DNA of 64,000 nt, taken from Bradyrhizobium sp. U87765 SZCCT0048. GTDB taxonomy: Bacteria; Pseudomonadota; Alphaproteobacteria; Rhizobiales; Xanthobacteraceae. The notes beneath the pieces were generated by a model. The model was given only the letters and a program-made list of their open reading frames with translations. It ran no database searches and was not told the DNA's origin. The stretch's first letter is position 1, and each line of letters begins with the position of its first letter. The stretch is taken from assembly GCF_018131225.1 (NCBI RefSeq), contig NZ_JAFCMM010000002.1:806001-870000 (forward strand). Direction: 5' to 3'. The position numbers were made by a program, and so were the translations under genes. Below are positions 25,118 to 33,477 of this stretch, piece after piece.

Positions 25118-25840
25118 TCAGGCCGACAGCTTCTCCCAACGGTGCTCGGGATAGAATTGCACCATCATCCGATCGACATAGCGCAGCAGGTTCGGAAACT
25201 GCAGCGCCTGCTGACGCAATGGCGAATCGAAGAACGGCGTCAGCAGGCCGGCGAGCGCGGCGAACGCCGTCGCATCGACGCCGCACGGGCGATCGCCGAA
25301 CAGGTACGGCGTGTCGCCGAGCATCACCGACAGGGCCGACAGCGAGCGCACGCCGAGCATGACGATCTCCTCCGGCGTATGACGGGCGAGACCTGCGATC
25401 CGCATGGTTTCCGCGACCTGCGCCTGGACATCCCGGCGCAGGCTGTCCCGCACCGCCTCGGGCGCGTTGTCGAAGAACCGCGCCGGCCCCTTCTCGAAAT
25501 TCTCCGCCAGCATCCAGCGGGCGAAGCCGGACGCCCAGTTGAAGTGATTTTCGATCATGCGCTCGAGCGCCCAGGCCTCCGCGCGCTGCCGCGCATCCAG
25601 CGCCGCGTCGAGGTCCATCCCGTAGGCCTGCTCGATATGGAGGCGGATGAAGGTAGAATCGGCCACCAGGGCATCGCCGTCGGCGATATAGGGAAGCTGT
25701 CCTTTCGGTGAGCTGTCCCGCATCCCCTGCTGCTTGATATAAGGTAGTCCTGCCAGTCGAAGTTGCACTTCGGTCTTGGTGACATAGGGGCTGACTTCAG
25801 GCAGGCCGAAGCCGGGGCCGATACCGTAGAGCGTGATCAT
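25118..25840 (-). CDS. Glutathione S-transferase-family protein
   Basis: 240 residues. Thioredoxin-like N-domain begins ITLYGIGPGFGLPEVSPYVTKTEVQLRLAGLPY and has the cis-Pro region KGQLPYIADGD with VADSTFI, then an all-alpha C-domain (about 85-235) including LSALSVMLGDTPYLFGDRPCGVDATAFA. This arrangement is nearer to metaxin/Tom37-like GSTs than to classical theta or beta enzymes. ATG at 25840 is preferred over an in-frame ATG nine bases earlier, because AAGGA is correctly spaced only for the former. Function unassigned, possibly detoxification. Confidence 0.82.
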   Translation of the reverse strand: MITLYGIGPGFGLPEVSPYVTKTEVQLRLAGLPYIKQQGMRDSSPKGQLPYIADGDALVADSTFIRLHIEQAYGMDLDAALDARQRAEAWALERMIENHFNWASGFARWMLAENFEKGPARFFDNAPEAVRDSLRRDVQAQVAETMRIAGLARHTPEEIVMLGVRSLSALSVMLGDTPYLFGDRPCGVDATAFAALAGLLTPFFDSPLRQQALQFPNLLRYVDRMMVQFYPEHRWEKLSA

Positions 25841-25927
25841 GGCAGGCATCCTTGCGCGTTGAAAAGATGCCGTTTTCTAGCTACCCCCTGCTGCCACCAT
25901 TCTGTCAGCAGTGATCACGAGGGATCG

Positions 25928-26632
25928 ATGCGCCGCGCCGACCGGCTGTTCCAGATCATCCAGGTGCTGCGGCGCAGCCGCCGCCCGATCACGGCCGACG
26001 CCATCGCCGGGGAACTTGAAACCTCCAAACGCACGATCTATCGCGACATCGCGACCCTGATGGCGCAGCGCGTGCCGATTCGCGGCGAGGCCGGTACCGG
26101 CTATGTGCTGGACAAGGGCTACGACCTGCCGCCCCTGATGCTGACACCGGACGAGATCGAAGCCGCCGTGCTCGGCGCCCAGTGGGTCGCGGGCCGCGCC
26201 GATGCCGTGCTGGCCACCGCCGCCCGCGACCTCATCGCCAAGATCGCGCAGACCGTGCCGGAGCGATTGCGGCCGCTGGTGCTGGAGCCCGCGAGCCGCA
26301 CGCCACCGCAGTGGAACGGGCCGGCCGACGCCGTCGACGTGGTGCGGCTGCGCGCGCACATCCATGCCGGCCGCAAGCTCCACCTGCACTATCGCGACGA
26401 GCGGGAGCGCGACAGCGCGCGCACGGTCTGGCCGATCGCCATCGGCTATCTCGACACCGTGCGGCACCTGGTGGCCTGGTGTGAGCTGCGCCGCGACTTT
26501 CGCAGCTTCCGGGTCGATCGCATCCGGCAGGCGGAGTTCCTCGACGACAAGTATCCCGAGCGCCGCGCCGCCCTGCAGGCGCGGTGGATCGCGACGATGC
26601 CCCGCCGCCGCCAGCTCGCGAGGCACGCATGA
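25928..26632 (+). CDS. WYL-domain HTH transcriptional regulator (YafY-type)
   Basis: 234 residues. N-terminal HTH_11 domain (MRRADRLFQIIQVLRRSRRPITADAIAGELETSKRTIYRDIATL) and a C-terminal WYL domain from about 135 (LRAHIHAGRKLHLHYRD, then WPIAIGYLDTVRHLVAWCELRRDFRSFRVDRI). WYL proteins sense nucleotide or other small ligands. ATG at 25928. Its stop overlaps the ATG of the next gene by four bases, so it is translated with the Cys-cluster protein. Divergent from the GST gene with an 87-base gap, which it may control. Confidence 0.86.
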   Translation: MRRADRLFQIIQVLRRSRRPITADAIAGELETSKRTIYRDIATLMAQRVPIRGEAGTGYVLDKGYDLPPLMLTPDEIEAAVLGAQWVAGRADAVLATAARDLIAKIAQTVPERLRPLVLEPASRTPPQWNGPADAVDVVRLRAHIHAGRKLHLHYRDERERDSARTVWPIAIGYLDTVRHLVAWCELRRDFRSFRVDRIRQAEFLDDKYPERRAALQARWIATMPRRRQLARHA

Positions 26633-26940
26633 CCGACACCCCCAGCCCTTGCCAGTCGTGCGGCGCCTGCTGCGCCTATTCGGCGAACTGGCCGCGCTTC
26701 ACCATCGAGGAGGACGAGGCGCTCGATCTCATCCCCGCCCATCTTGTCAACGACAGGCAATCGGGGATGCGTTGCGAGGGCGAGCGCTGCTGCGCACTGG
26801 CGGGCAAGATCGGTGAAGCGACGGCCTGTACCATCTATGCGGTCAGGCCCGAGGTCTGCCGGACATGCGAGCCGGGCGATCCGGAATGCAGGATGGCACG
26901 GCGCAGATACGGACTGGCCGATCTGCCATCGAACGATTGA
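26629..26940 (+). CDS. YkgJ-type cysteine-cluster protein
   Basis: 103 residues. CxxCGxCC (Cys 8, 11, 14, 15) at the N-terminus and later Cys in MRCEGERCCAL, ACTIYAVRPEVCRTCEPGDPEC give the UPF0153/YkgJ pattern thought to bind zinc or an iron-sulfur cluster. The function of the family is not established. Overlaps the WYL regulator gene (ATGA), so it is co-expressed with it. Confidence 0.83.
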   Translation: MTDTPSPCQSCGACCAYSANWPRFTIEEDEALDLIPAHLVNDRQSGMRCEGERCCALAGKIGEATACTIYAVRPEVCRTCEPGDPECRMARRRYGLADLPSND

Positions 26941-26952
26941 TGCAAGACCCGC

Positions 26953-27363
26953 TCAGGCGGTGACGGGCGCCGCCGCGTCGGCCTCGATCTCGAGGTCGTC
27001 GTCGACATCGTCCATCGCCGGCATCGGGCTCAGCGGCGCCGTCGACAGCGTGATCGACTTGCGATGCGCGGCAGGCGCGGGTCTCGCAGCCGGCGCCTGA
27101 CGCGAGATCGCGAACAGCGTCGCGCCGGCCCGACCTCCCCACTGCTGCAGATCGCGCTCGCCGCAGCTCGCCGCGATCGCCACCCCAAGGGCATGGAGAT
27201 GGCTGCGGCGATAGCAGTAGAGCGCGAGCATCGCGCGGATCTCGGGCGAAACGGTATCCACGAGGGAAGGCAAGCCGTTTTCGTTCGACCGGTACAGCTG
27301 CCCCAGCAGATCATCGCCGACGGGACAGGCATCATTTTCAAAAGCGACGCGTCCAGACCACAT
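26953..27363 (-). CDS. Conserved hypothetical protein (Bradyrhizobiaceae type)
   Basis: 136 residues, no named domain recognised. The N-terminal 75 residues look ordered: SEIRAMLALYCYRRSHLHALGVAIAASCGE-like helix region preceded by FENDACPVGDDLLGQLYRSN. From about 95 the chain becomes Ala/Pro-rich and ends in an acidic tail (MDDVDDDLEIEAD). It resembles small hypothetical proteins of Bradyrhizobium. Convergent with the YkgJ gene (12 bases apart). The codon choice is GC-rich like the neighbours, which supports it being real. Confidence 0.65.
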   Translation of the reverse strand: MWSGRVAFENDACPVGDDLLGQLYRSNENGLPSLVDTVSPEIRAMLALYCYRRSHLHALGVAIAASCGERDLQQWGGRAGATLFAISRQAPAARPAPAAHRKSITLSTAPLSPMPAMDDVDDDLEIEADAAAPVTA

Positions 27364-27461
27364 TGCGAGTTCTCCTGCTCCGAGAATGCAATGTGAAATG
27401 CTAACGACCAGTTAACCAATGAACATGGGAACCAGTCTTTCAGCGTTTTGTTCGCTAAGTA

Positions 27462-28163
27462 TTAGGTTTCGACGAAGGTCGCGGCATCCTGCAGATTCGC
27501 CCGATTCGTACGATAACTGTTCGCGGCGTGTTCCCCATCAGCGAATCCGAACGAGATGCCGCACACCACGCGGCGGTCGTCGCCAAGGCCGAAATGATGC
27601 CGCACAAGGTCCGACTGCCCGGCGAGTGCGGCCTGCGGAATGGTCGCTACCCCGAGCGCCTGGGCCGCCAGCATGAAGTTGCTGACATAGCCGCCGCAGT
27701 CCACGGCGCCATAGACGCCGAGCGCCTCGTCCGACGAAATGATCGCCACATGTGGCGCGCCGAACAGCTTGAAGTTCTGCAGCGACTGGCGGCGGTAGCC
27801 CTCCTTGTCACCGCGGGCGATGCCGAGCGCGTTGTAGAGCTGGAACCCGCTCTCGCGCCGGCGATCGAGATAGACGCCGCGATACTCGCGCGGGAACGGA
27901 AAATCGGAATGCACGTCGTGGGCCGTTGTCGCCGCATCAGCTGCGGCATAGATCGCATCGCTGAAACGGCGCGCCGCCGCGCCGCTGGCGACGATCACCT
28001 GCCAGGGCTGGCTGTTGCACCAGGACGCGGTGCGCTGCGCCGCGGCCAGGATGCGTTCGATGGTGGCGCGCGGCACCGGATCGGAACGAAAAGCGCGACA
28101 GGAATAGCGCTCGGCGAGCAGCGCCTCGATCACCTCGATGCGCCCGGCAGATGAAGTCGTCAT
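27462..28163 (-). CDS. Nitroreductase-family FMN oxidoreductase
   Basis: 233 residues. Starts with IEALLAERYSCRAFRSDPVPRATIERIL, the nitroreductase FMN phosphate-binding Arg/Ser pattern, then AAQRTASWCNSQPWQVIV (NSQPW motif near 52) and later YGAVDCGGYVSNFMLAAQALGVATIPQAAL (about 150-180), where nitroreductases have the GI-A/S-N-L-AA motif. It reduces nitro, quinone or enone groups using NAD(P)H. ATG at 28163 has AGGGA upstream; earlier in-frame codons are unlikely. It lies downstream of the beta-oxidation operon but behind its terminator. Confidence 0.87.
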   Translation of the reverse strand: MTTSSAGRIEVIEALLAERYSCRAFRSDPVPRATIERILAAAQRTASWCNSQPWQVIVASGAAARRFSDAIYAAADAATTAHDVHSDFPFPREYRGVYLDRRRESGFQLYNALGIARGDKEGYRRQSLQNFKLFGAPHVAIISSDEALGVYGAVDCGGYVSNFMLAAQALGVATIPQAALAGQSDLVRHHFGLGDDRRVVCGISFGFADGEHAANSYRTNRANLQDAATFVET

Positions 28164-28242
28164 GGATGATCCCTGAACTGGAGCGTTTTCAGGCGAAGTG
28201 GATATCGATTCGCGTGAAGACAACGCGTCAAATCAAATTGAG

Positions 28243-28273
28243 AGCCTCGTTTCGATGCGATCGAAACGAGGCT
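28243..28273 (-). terminator. Terminator of the acyl-CoA degradation operon
   Basis: Perfect 13-bp stem (28243-28255 with 28261-28273), 5-base loop, five bases after the stop of the last acyl-CoA dehydrogenase. On the minus strand it is followed by CTCAATTTGATTT. The equal sign on the plus strand (CTTTC) could also stop antisense transcription. Confidence 0.75.
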
Positions 28274-28278
28274 TTCAC

Positions 28279-29523
28279 TCAGCGGCCCTTGGTCGGAATC
28301 TGGTTGAACGGCACGTCCTTGTCGACCCGGATATCGCCGGGCAGGCCAAGCACCCGTTCCGCGATGATGTTGCGCAGGATTTCGTCGGTGCCGCCAGCGA
28401 TACGGTCGGACGGCGAGCGCAGCAGCATCGACTGGAACTGACCGGCCGCCTCGGCGACCTTCGGATCGGTCAGAACGCCGGCTGCGCCCTGCAGATCCGC
28501 GGCATAGGCCGCGATGTCCTGCAGCATCGAGCCGGAAACCAGCTTGCCGATCGAATTCTCCGGCCCGGGCCGCTCGCCCCGCGACAGCGCCGAGATCGAA
28601 CGATAGCTGGTGTACTTCAGGCCGCTGGTCCGCACCGCCCAGTTGGCGAGTTTCGAGCGCACCGCACGGTCGTCGAGTGCCGGTCCGTCCTCCAGCATCA
28701 GGTCGCTGCAGAACGCGAACATCTCCGGAAAACCGGTGGCGACCCGTGCGCCGATCGACATGCGCTCGTTCATCAGCGTCGTCAGCGACACGTTCCAGCC
28801 ATCGTTGACCGCGCCAAGCCGCTGTGCATCAGGGATCCGCACATTGGTGAAGTAGACCTCGTTGAACTCCTGCTGGCCGTTGGCCTGCTTGATCGGCCGC
28901 ACCTCGACGCCCGGGCTTTTCATGTCGAGGAAGAACATCGTCAGCCCCTTATGCTTGGGCTGCGACGGATCGGTGCGGGTGATCAGGATGCCATAGTCCG
29001 AATAGTGCGCCCCGCTGGTCCAGATCTTCTGGCCGTTGATGATCCAGTCATCACCGTCGCGCTCCGCGCGGGTGCGCAGCCCCGCGACGTCGGAGCCGGC
29101 GGACGGCTCGGAGAACAGCTGGCACCAGATGTGCTCGCCTGAGGCGAGCTTGGGCAGGTAATGCTGCTTCTGCGCCTCGCTGGCATAGGCCATCATGGTC
29201 GGGCCGCACATGCCCTGACCGATCAGGAAGACGCCGGCAAGCTTGTCGTAGACGCCCTCTTCCTGCTGCCAGATGACGCGCTCGATCGGCGACGCGCCGC
29301 GGCCGCCATACTCCTTGGGCCAGTGCAGGCAGGCCCAGCCACCTTCCGCCTTCTTCTTCTGCCAGGCCTTGGAGGCCTCGATGATGTTGCCGCGCTCCAG
29401 CGAGATGCGGCCGACCGACGGGCGCGACAGCTCGGCCTCGAGCTCCTTCGGGGCATTGGCGTCGATCCAGTCGCGCGCCAGCTTGCGGAAAGCGGCTTCC
29501 TGCGGAGTATCGTCGAAATTCAT
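28279..29523 (-). CDS. Acyl-CoA dehydrogenase (large subunit of a likely heteromeric pair)
   Basis: 414 residues, three ACAD domains: alpha N-domain (1-125), beta middle (about 125-230; LFSEPSAGSDVAGLRTRAERDGDDW carries the FAD-contacting SEPSAGSD), alpha C-domain. The C-terminal site where MCAD has its catalytic Glu reads IAGGTDEI (about 373-380), without Glu in the first position, but a Glu stands in LMNERMSIG (about residue 253), the helix-G position used as base in isovaleryl-CoA dehydrogenase. Last gene of the operon, 20 bases after a second, divergent ACAD. Such neighbours often form alpha2beta2 enzymes acting on branched or ring-bearing side chains. Substrate unknown. Confidence 0.88.
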   Translation of the reverse strand: MNFDDTPQEAAFRKLARDWIDANAPKELEAELSRPSVGRISLERGNIIEASKAWQKKKAEGGWACLHWPKEYGGRGASPIERVIWQQEEGVYDKLAGVFLIGQGMCGPTMMAYASEAQKQHYLPKLASGEHIWCQLFSEPSAGSDVAGLRTRAERDGDDWIINGQKIWTSGAHYSDYGILITRTDPSQPKHKGLTMFFLDMKSPGVEVRPIKQANGQQEFNEVYFTNVRIPDAQRLGAVNDGWNVSLTTLMNERMSIGARVATGFPEMFAFCSDLMLEDGPALDDRAVRSKLANWAVRTSGLKYTSYRSISALSRGERPGPENSIGKLVSGSMLQDIAAYAADLQGAAGVLTDPKVAEAAGQFQSMLLRSPSDRIAGGTDEILRNIIAERVLGLPGDIRVDKDVPFNQIPTKGR

Positions 29524-29543
29524 GAGCTTGATCCTCGATTATC

Positions 29544-30671
29544 TCAGGCGGCGTTGCGGGTGCGCATGCGGTCGATCAGCAGGTCTTCCCAGTACGACTG
29601 GCTGCCGAGCACGAGCGCGAGCGCATTGGAGCGCCGGTAGTAAAGGTGACAGTCGAACTCCCAGGTGAAGCCCATGCCTCCGTGAACCTGAATGTTGTTC
29701 TTCGAACAGTGCTGGAACGCCTGCGTTGCGCTGATGCGCGCGGTCGCAGCCGCCTCTGGCAGCTCTGCCGCATTGGTCGAGAGCGCCCAGGCGCCATAAT
29801 AGGCGTTGGAGCGCGCCAGCGTCGCCGACACGTACATATCGGCGAGCAGATGCTTGACCGCCTGGAACGAGCCGATCGGCCGGCCGAAGGCGATGCGGTC
29901 GAGCGCGTAGTCGCGCCCCATCTCGAGCGACCGGTCGGCGCCGCCGACCTGTTCGAACGCCATCAGCACCGCGGCGCGGTCGAGGACGCGCATCAGCGTG
30001 CTCCAACCCTCGCCACTGGCGCCGAGCGGCTCGGCCTCGCAATTGTCGAACACGATCTCGGCCTGGTTGCGGCTGGGATCGACGTTGGCCAGCGTCTTGC
30101 GGCTGACACCCTTGCCCTTGAGGTCGACGATGAACAGCCCGACGTCGGTCTCGCGCCCGGTCGCGCCGGTGCGCGCGGCCACGATGGCGATGTCGGCGAG
30201 GTCGCCGTCAGCGACCGGGATCTTGGTGCCGCTGAGCTTGCCGTTGCTGACAACCGTCTTGACCGCCTTCGGCGACGGATTGCCCGGACCTTCGAACAGC
30301 GCCAGCGTACCGATGGTATCGCCCGACGAGATGCCGGGCAGCAGACGGCGCTTCTGCTCGTCGCTGCCGGCGAGCATGATCGCTTCGGCCGCCAGATAGA
30401 TCGACGACGAGAACGGCACCGGCGCCAGCGCCCGCCCCATCTCTTCGGCGATCACACAGAGTTCGAGATGGCCCGCGCCGGAGCCGCCGAACTCCTCGGG
30501 GATCGCAACCCCGAGGAAGCCCATCCCGGCAAGCCCCTTCCACAGGGCCCGGTCGAAAGGCGCGCCGCCTTCGAGCACGGCTCGCACCGCCTTGGGCGAA
30601 GAATGTTCGGCGAGGTAGCGCCGCGCCTCGTCGCGCAGTTGCTTCTGTTCGTCGGAAAAATCGAAATTCAT
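29544..30671 (-). CDS. Acyl-CoA dehydrogenase (small subunit of a likely heteromeric pair)
   Basis: 375 residues. N-domain FDFSDEQKQLRDEARRYLAEH, middle part lacking a good SEP-x-AGSD motif (TLALFEGPGNPSP in its place), and C-domain DYALDRIAFGRPIGSFQAVKHLLADM. Neither base position has a usual Glu: the helix-G area reads VLDRAAVLMA (Asp, about 230) and the C-terminal area IQVHGGMGFTWEF. The protein therefore looks like the FAD- or substrate-supporting partner of the following ACAD rather than an independent enzyme. This is inference from motif loss and gene pairing. Confidence 0.85.
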   Translation of the reverse strand: MNFDFSDEQKQLRDEARRYLAEHSSPKAVRAVLEGGAPFDRALWKGLAGMGFLGVAIPEEFGGSGAGHLELCVIAEEMGRALAPVPFSSSIYLAAEAIMLAGSDEQKRRLLPGISSGDTIGTLALFEGPGNPSPKAVKTVVSNGKLSGTKIPVADGDLADIAIVAARTGATGRETDVGLFIVDLKGKGVSRKTLANVDPSRNQAEIVFDNCEAEPLGASGEGWSTLMRVLDRAAVLMAFEQVGGADRSLEMGRDYALDRIAFGRPIGSFQAVKHLLADMYVSATLARSNAYYGAWALSTNAAELPEAAATARISATQAFQHCSKNNIQVHGGMGFTWEFDCHLYYRRSNALALVLGSQSYWEDLLIDRMRTRNAA

Positions 30672-30720
30672 GGTCAGGCCCTTGTCTGCTCTTCTTGTCG
30701 GGACTTGCGGAACGATGACG

Positions 30721-32595
30721 TCAGGTGATCACCAGGACGTCGGCGGCGGGTGGATTGGCATAGAGCCGCTCGACCAGGGCGGCACGGCGTTCGAGGCCGG
30801 CGCGCTGGTTGATGTAGCCCTTGTCGGTCAATTCATTGCCGTCGATCGACGGCGGCTCGGCCATCAGCAGGGCGCGCGCGATGCGCAGGCTGCTGACGCA
30901 ATTGACCGCGGTGTTGTGCGCCTGCAGGCCTTGCCGCACGCGCTCGATCACGGCCGGATGGGCGATCACCGCGTCCATGGTGGCCGTCATGTCGCCGATC
31001 AGCCGGCGGCAGGCATCGAGGTTCGGCCAGATCAGCAAGCCGATCGTGTCACGGTCCTGTCCCGTGACCAGCGCGTCCTGCACCACCGGCGACGTCGCCG
31101 CGATGGCATCGGTTCGCAGTGCGCCGACCTGCACGAACGTGCCGGTCGTCAGCTTGAAGTCCTCGACAATGCGGCCGGAGAAGATCAGACCCTGGACCGG
31201 ATCGTCCGGATCGACGAACACCGCGGCGTCGCCGATGCAGTAAAAGCCCTCGTCGTCGAACGCCGCCGCGGTGAGATCAGGACGGCCGTAATAGCCCGGC
31301 GTGACGTTGACACCACGCAGCCGCAGCTCGTATTTCGGCCCCACCGGAACGAGCTTGAGCTCGACCCCCGGGAACGGCAGGCCGATCAGCCCGACGCGCT
31401 CGGTGTCCCAGTAGGTTCCGGTCGCCGTCGGCGCGGTCTCGGTCGAGCCCCAGCCGGTGTAAAACACGATGCGCTCGCCGGTGGTGCGCACCGCCAGCGC
31501 CTGCATGCGCTCATAGAGATCGTCGGGCAGCCGCGCGCCACCGTAGGCCATGAGGCCGAGGTTCTTGAAAAAGCTGCGGCACAGCACCTCGTCCTTTTCC
31601 ATGGCGGAGGCGAGCGCGGCGTAGCCGGCGGGGACGTTGGCGTAATAGGTCGGCGAGATCTCGCGCAGGTTGCGAAGCGTCTCGTCGAATTGACCGGGCA
31701 GCGGGCGGCCGTCGTCGATGTACAGCGTGCCGCCCTCGACCAGAACCGGATTGAACAGCGCGTTGCCGCCCATGGTGTGGTTCCACGGCATCCAGTCGAG
31801 AAAGACGGATTCGACGCTTCCGGGCTCGCGCGGCCGGGTCTGCATCATCATCGCCGCGTTGGCGCACATCATCTGCTGGGTGTTGATGACCGCCTTGGGC
31901 ATGCCGGTCGACCCGGACGTGAACAGCAGCTTGCCGACGGTCTGCGGCGTGATGCGGGCGATGGATTCCGCTACGGCAGAGGTCACCGGCGTCGCCGCCA
32001 GATCGGCATAGGCCCGGCCCGGCACCGTCGTCGGCGGACGCTGCACATGGATCACGGTCACGCCGTCGAGATCGAGTGCGGCCAGCGCCTTGTCGAAGGT
32101 TGGACCGTCCTGCACCATCACAACGGCGGGGCGGATCAGGTCGAAGATGTATTTGAGCTTGGCATGGTCCTGGCTCATCAGCGAATAAGCCGGCGAGATC
32201 GGCGCCACCGGAATGCGCGCCTGCATCGCGGCCTGGGTCATCAGTGCATGTTCGATGGAATTGCCGCTGAGGATGGCGATCGGTCGTTCATCTGCAATCG
32301 CGAGATCGAGCAGTGCCTGGGTCAGCGCGTCCACGGTGCGCTTGGCCTCGCCATAGGACACCTTCAGCCACTGCCGCTCAGCGCCGCGGCGCTGCGCCAG
32401 CCAGACATGGTGCGGGCGCTCGCTCGCCCAGCGCGCCAGCGCCTCCGGGATATGACGGGCATAGGGCTGCAGCGGCACGCGGGACTTGAGCACGATCACG
32501 CCGTCTGAACGGCGGTCGACATCGATGTCGCGCTTCATCCAGTTGATCTTGCGGAAGGCGGGCTTTTGCAGCGCCGCCGCAGTCATGGCTTCCAT
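30721..32595 (-). CDS. Feruloyl-CoA-synthase-like AMP-forming CoA ligase (second copy)
   Basis: 624 residues, same subgroup and length as the CouB-like ligase. A3 motif LFTSGSTGMPKAVINT near 225-240, FLDWMPWNHTMGG near 263, TGWGSTETAP near 380-390, and FSGRIVEDFKLTTGTFVQVG near 485-505. Start taken as ATG at 32595 because GGGGAGG is five bases upstream. It activates a carboxylic acid for the beta-oxidation-like enzymes of this operon. Compared with CouB the adenylate loop is FKLTTG rather than FKLGSG and pocket residues differ, so the substrate is probably not identical; probably an aryl- or cyclo-alkyl acid. Confidence 0.85.
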   Translation of the reverse strand: MEAMTAAALQKPAFRKINWMKRDIDVDRRSDGVIVLKSRVPLQPYARHIPEALARWASERPHHVWLAQRRGAERQWLKVSYGEAKRTVDALTQALLDLAIADERPIAILSGNSIEHALMTQAAMQARIPVAPISPAYSLMSQDHAKLKYIFDLIRPAVVMVQDGPTFDKALAALDLDGVTVIHVQRPPTTVPGRAYADLAATPVTSAVAESIARITPQTVGKLLFTSGSTGMPKAVINTQQMMCANAAMMMQTRPREPGSVESVFLDWMPWNHTMGGNALFNPVLVEGGTLYIDDGRPLPGQFDETLRNLREISPTYYANVPAGYAALASAMEKDEVLCRSFFKNLGLMAYGGARLPDDLYERMQALAVRTTGERIVFYTGWGSTETAPTATGTYWDTERVGLIGLPFPGVELKLVPVGPKYELRLRGVNVTPGYYGRPDLTAAAFDDEGFYCIGDAAVFVDPDDPVQGLIFSGRIVEDFKLTTGTFVQVGALRTDAIAATSPVVQDALVTGQDRDTIGLLIWPNLDACRRLIGDMTATMDAVIAHPAVIERVRQGLQAHNTAVNCVSSLRIARALLMAEPPSIDGNELTDKGYINQRAGLERRAALVERLYANPPAADVLVIT

Positions 32596-32656
32596 CGGTC
32601 CTCCCCGGATCCAGCCCGCTGCCCTCGTTCTTCGAGGCTGTCGTGCGTGTCGGGCC

Positions 32657-33466
32657 TTACATATTGCGATAGACGGGCTTCCTCTTCTCCAGGAAGGCAC
32701 GGATGCCTTCCCTGAAATCCTCCGACCGGCTGGTCAGCACCTGGTTGCGATCTTCCATCGCGATCACGGCCTCGAGCGAGGCAGCATCGACGCTGACATT
32801 GAGACAATCCTTCGACAGCCGCAGGCCGAGCGGAGATGCCGCCAGCATGGCCTCGACATAGGGCGCCGCAGCCGCCTCCAGCGCACCATCCGCGACCACC
32901 TCGGACACGAGGCCGACCGCGAGCGCGCGTTCCGCCGCGATGAAGCGCCCGGTCAGGATCAGCTCAGAGGCGATCGACACGCCGACGAGGCGCGGCAGGA
33001 AATAGCTGGTGCCGATGTCGCAACCGCCGAGGCCGAGGCGGATGAACGCGCAGTTCATCCGCGCCGATGTCGCCGCGATGCGGATGTCGGCGGCCAGCGC
33101 CAGCGCGAAGCCGCCGCCGGACGCCGCGCCCTGCACCAGCGCGACGATCGGCTGCGGACAGCGCCGCATCAGCATGACGATGTCGGCGATGCTCCGCTGA
33201 TGCGCCAGCGCTTCGGCGACACTGGCCGGCGGCGCATCGGCCGGCCGGCGTTGCATGGCTTCCTTGAGGTCGAGCCCGGCGCAGAACGCCCGGCCCGCCC
33301 CCGACAGCACGACGACGCGTGTCTGCTCGTTGCGCGCAAGTCCGGCGAAGTAAGCCCTCAACGCCTCGACCATCGCGGTATCGAGAGCATTGAGGCTGTC
33401 CGGGCGATTGAGCATTACCCGGTCCACTCCATCGGCATGCGTGACCCGCAGCGGCGCGTCGGTCAT
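32657..33466 (-). CDS. Enoyl-CoA hydratase/isomerase (crotonase family)
   Basis: 269 residues. DRVMLNRPDSLNALD (16-30), AFCAGLDLKEAM (oxyanion hole half, about 61-72) and VQGAASGGGFALALAADIRIA (about 113-133). The position of the second catalytic Glu in classical hydratases is LGLGGCDIGTSYFLPRLVG, which lacks the usual Glu pair, resembling crotonases of unknown reaction or isomerases. Eleven bases downstream of the SDR gene; part of the seven-gene operon. Confidence 0.85.
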   Translation of the reverse strand: MTDAPLRVTHADGVDRVMLNRPDSLNALDTAMVEALRAYFAGLARNEQTRVVVLSGAGRAFCAGLDLKEAMQRRPADAPPASVAEALAHQRSIADIVMLMRRCPQPIVALVQGAASGGGFALALAADIRIAATSARMNCAFIRLGLGGCDIGTSYFLPRLVGVSIASELILTGRFIAAERALAVGLVSEVVADGALEAAAAPYVEAMLAASPLGLRLSKDCLNVSVDAASLEAVIAMEDRNQVLTSRSEDFREGIRAFLEKRKPVYRNM

Positions 33467-33477
33467 GCGTTTCGCTC

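Noticed and set aside
30721..32595. Second ligase as a plain duplicate couB
   Set aside because: Loop and pocket motifs differ and it lies in a TetR-led operon with ACADs, so calling it CouB would overstate the evidence.
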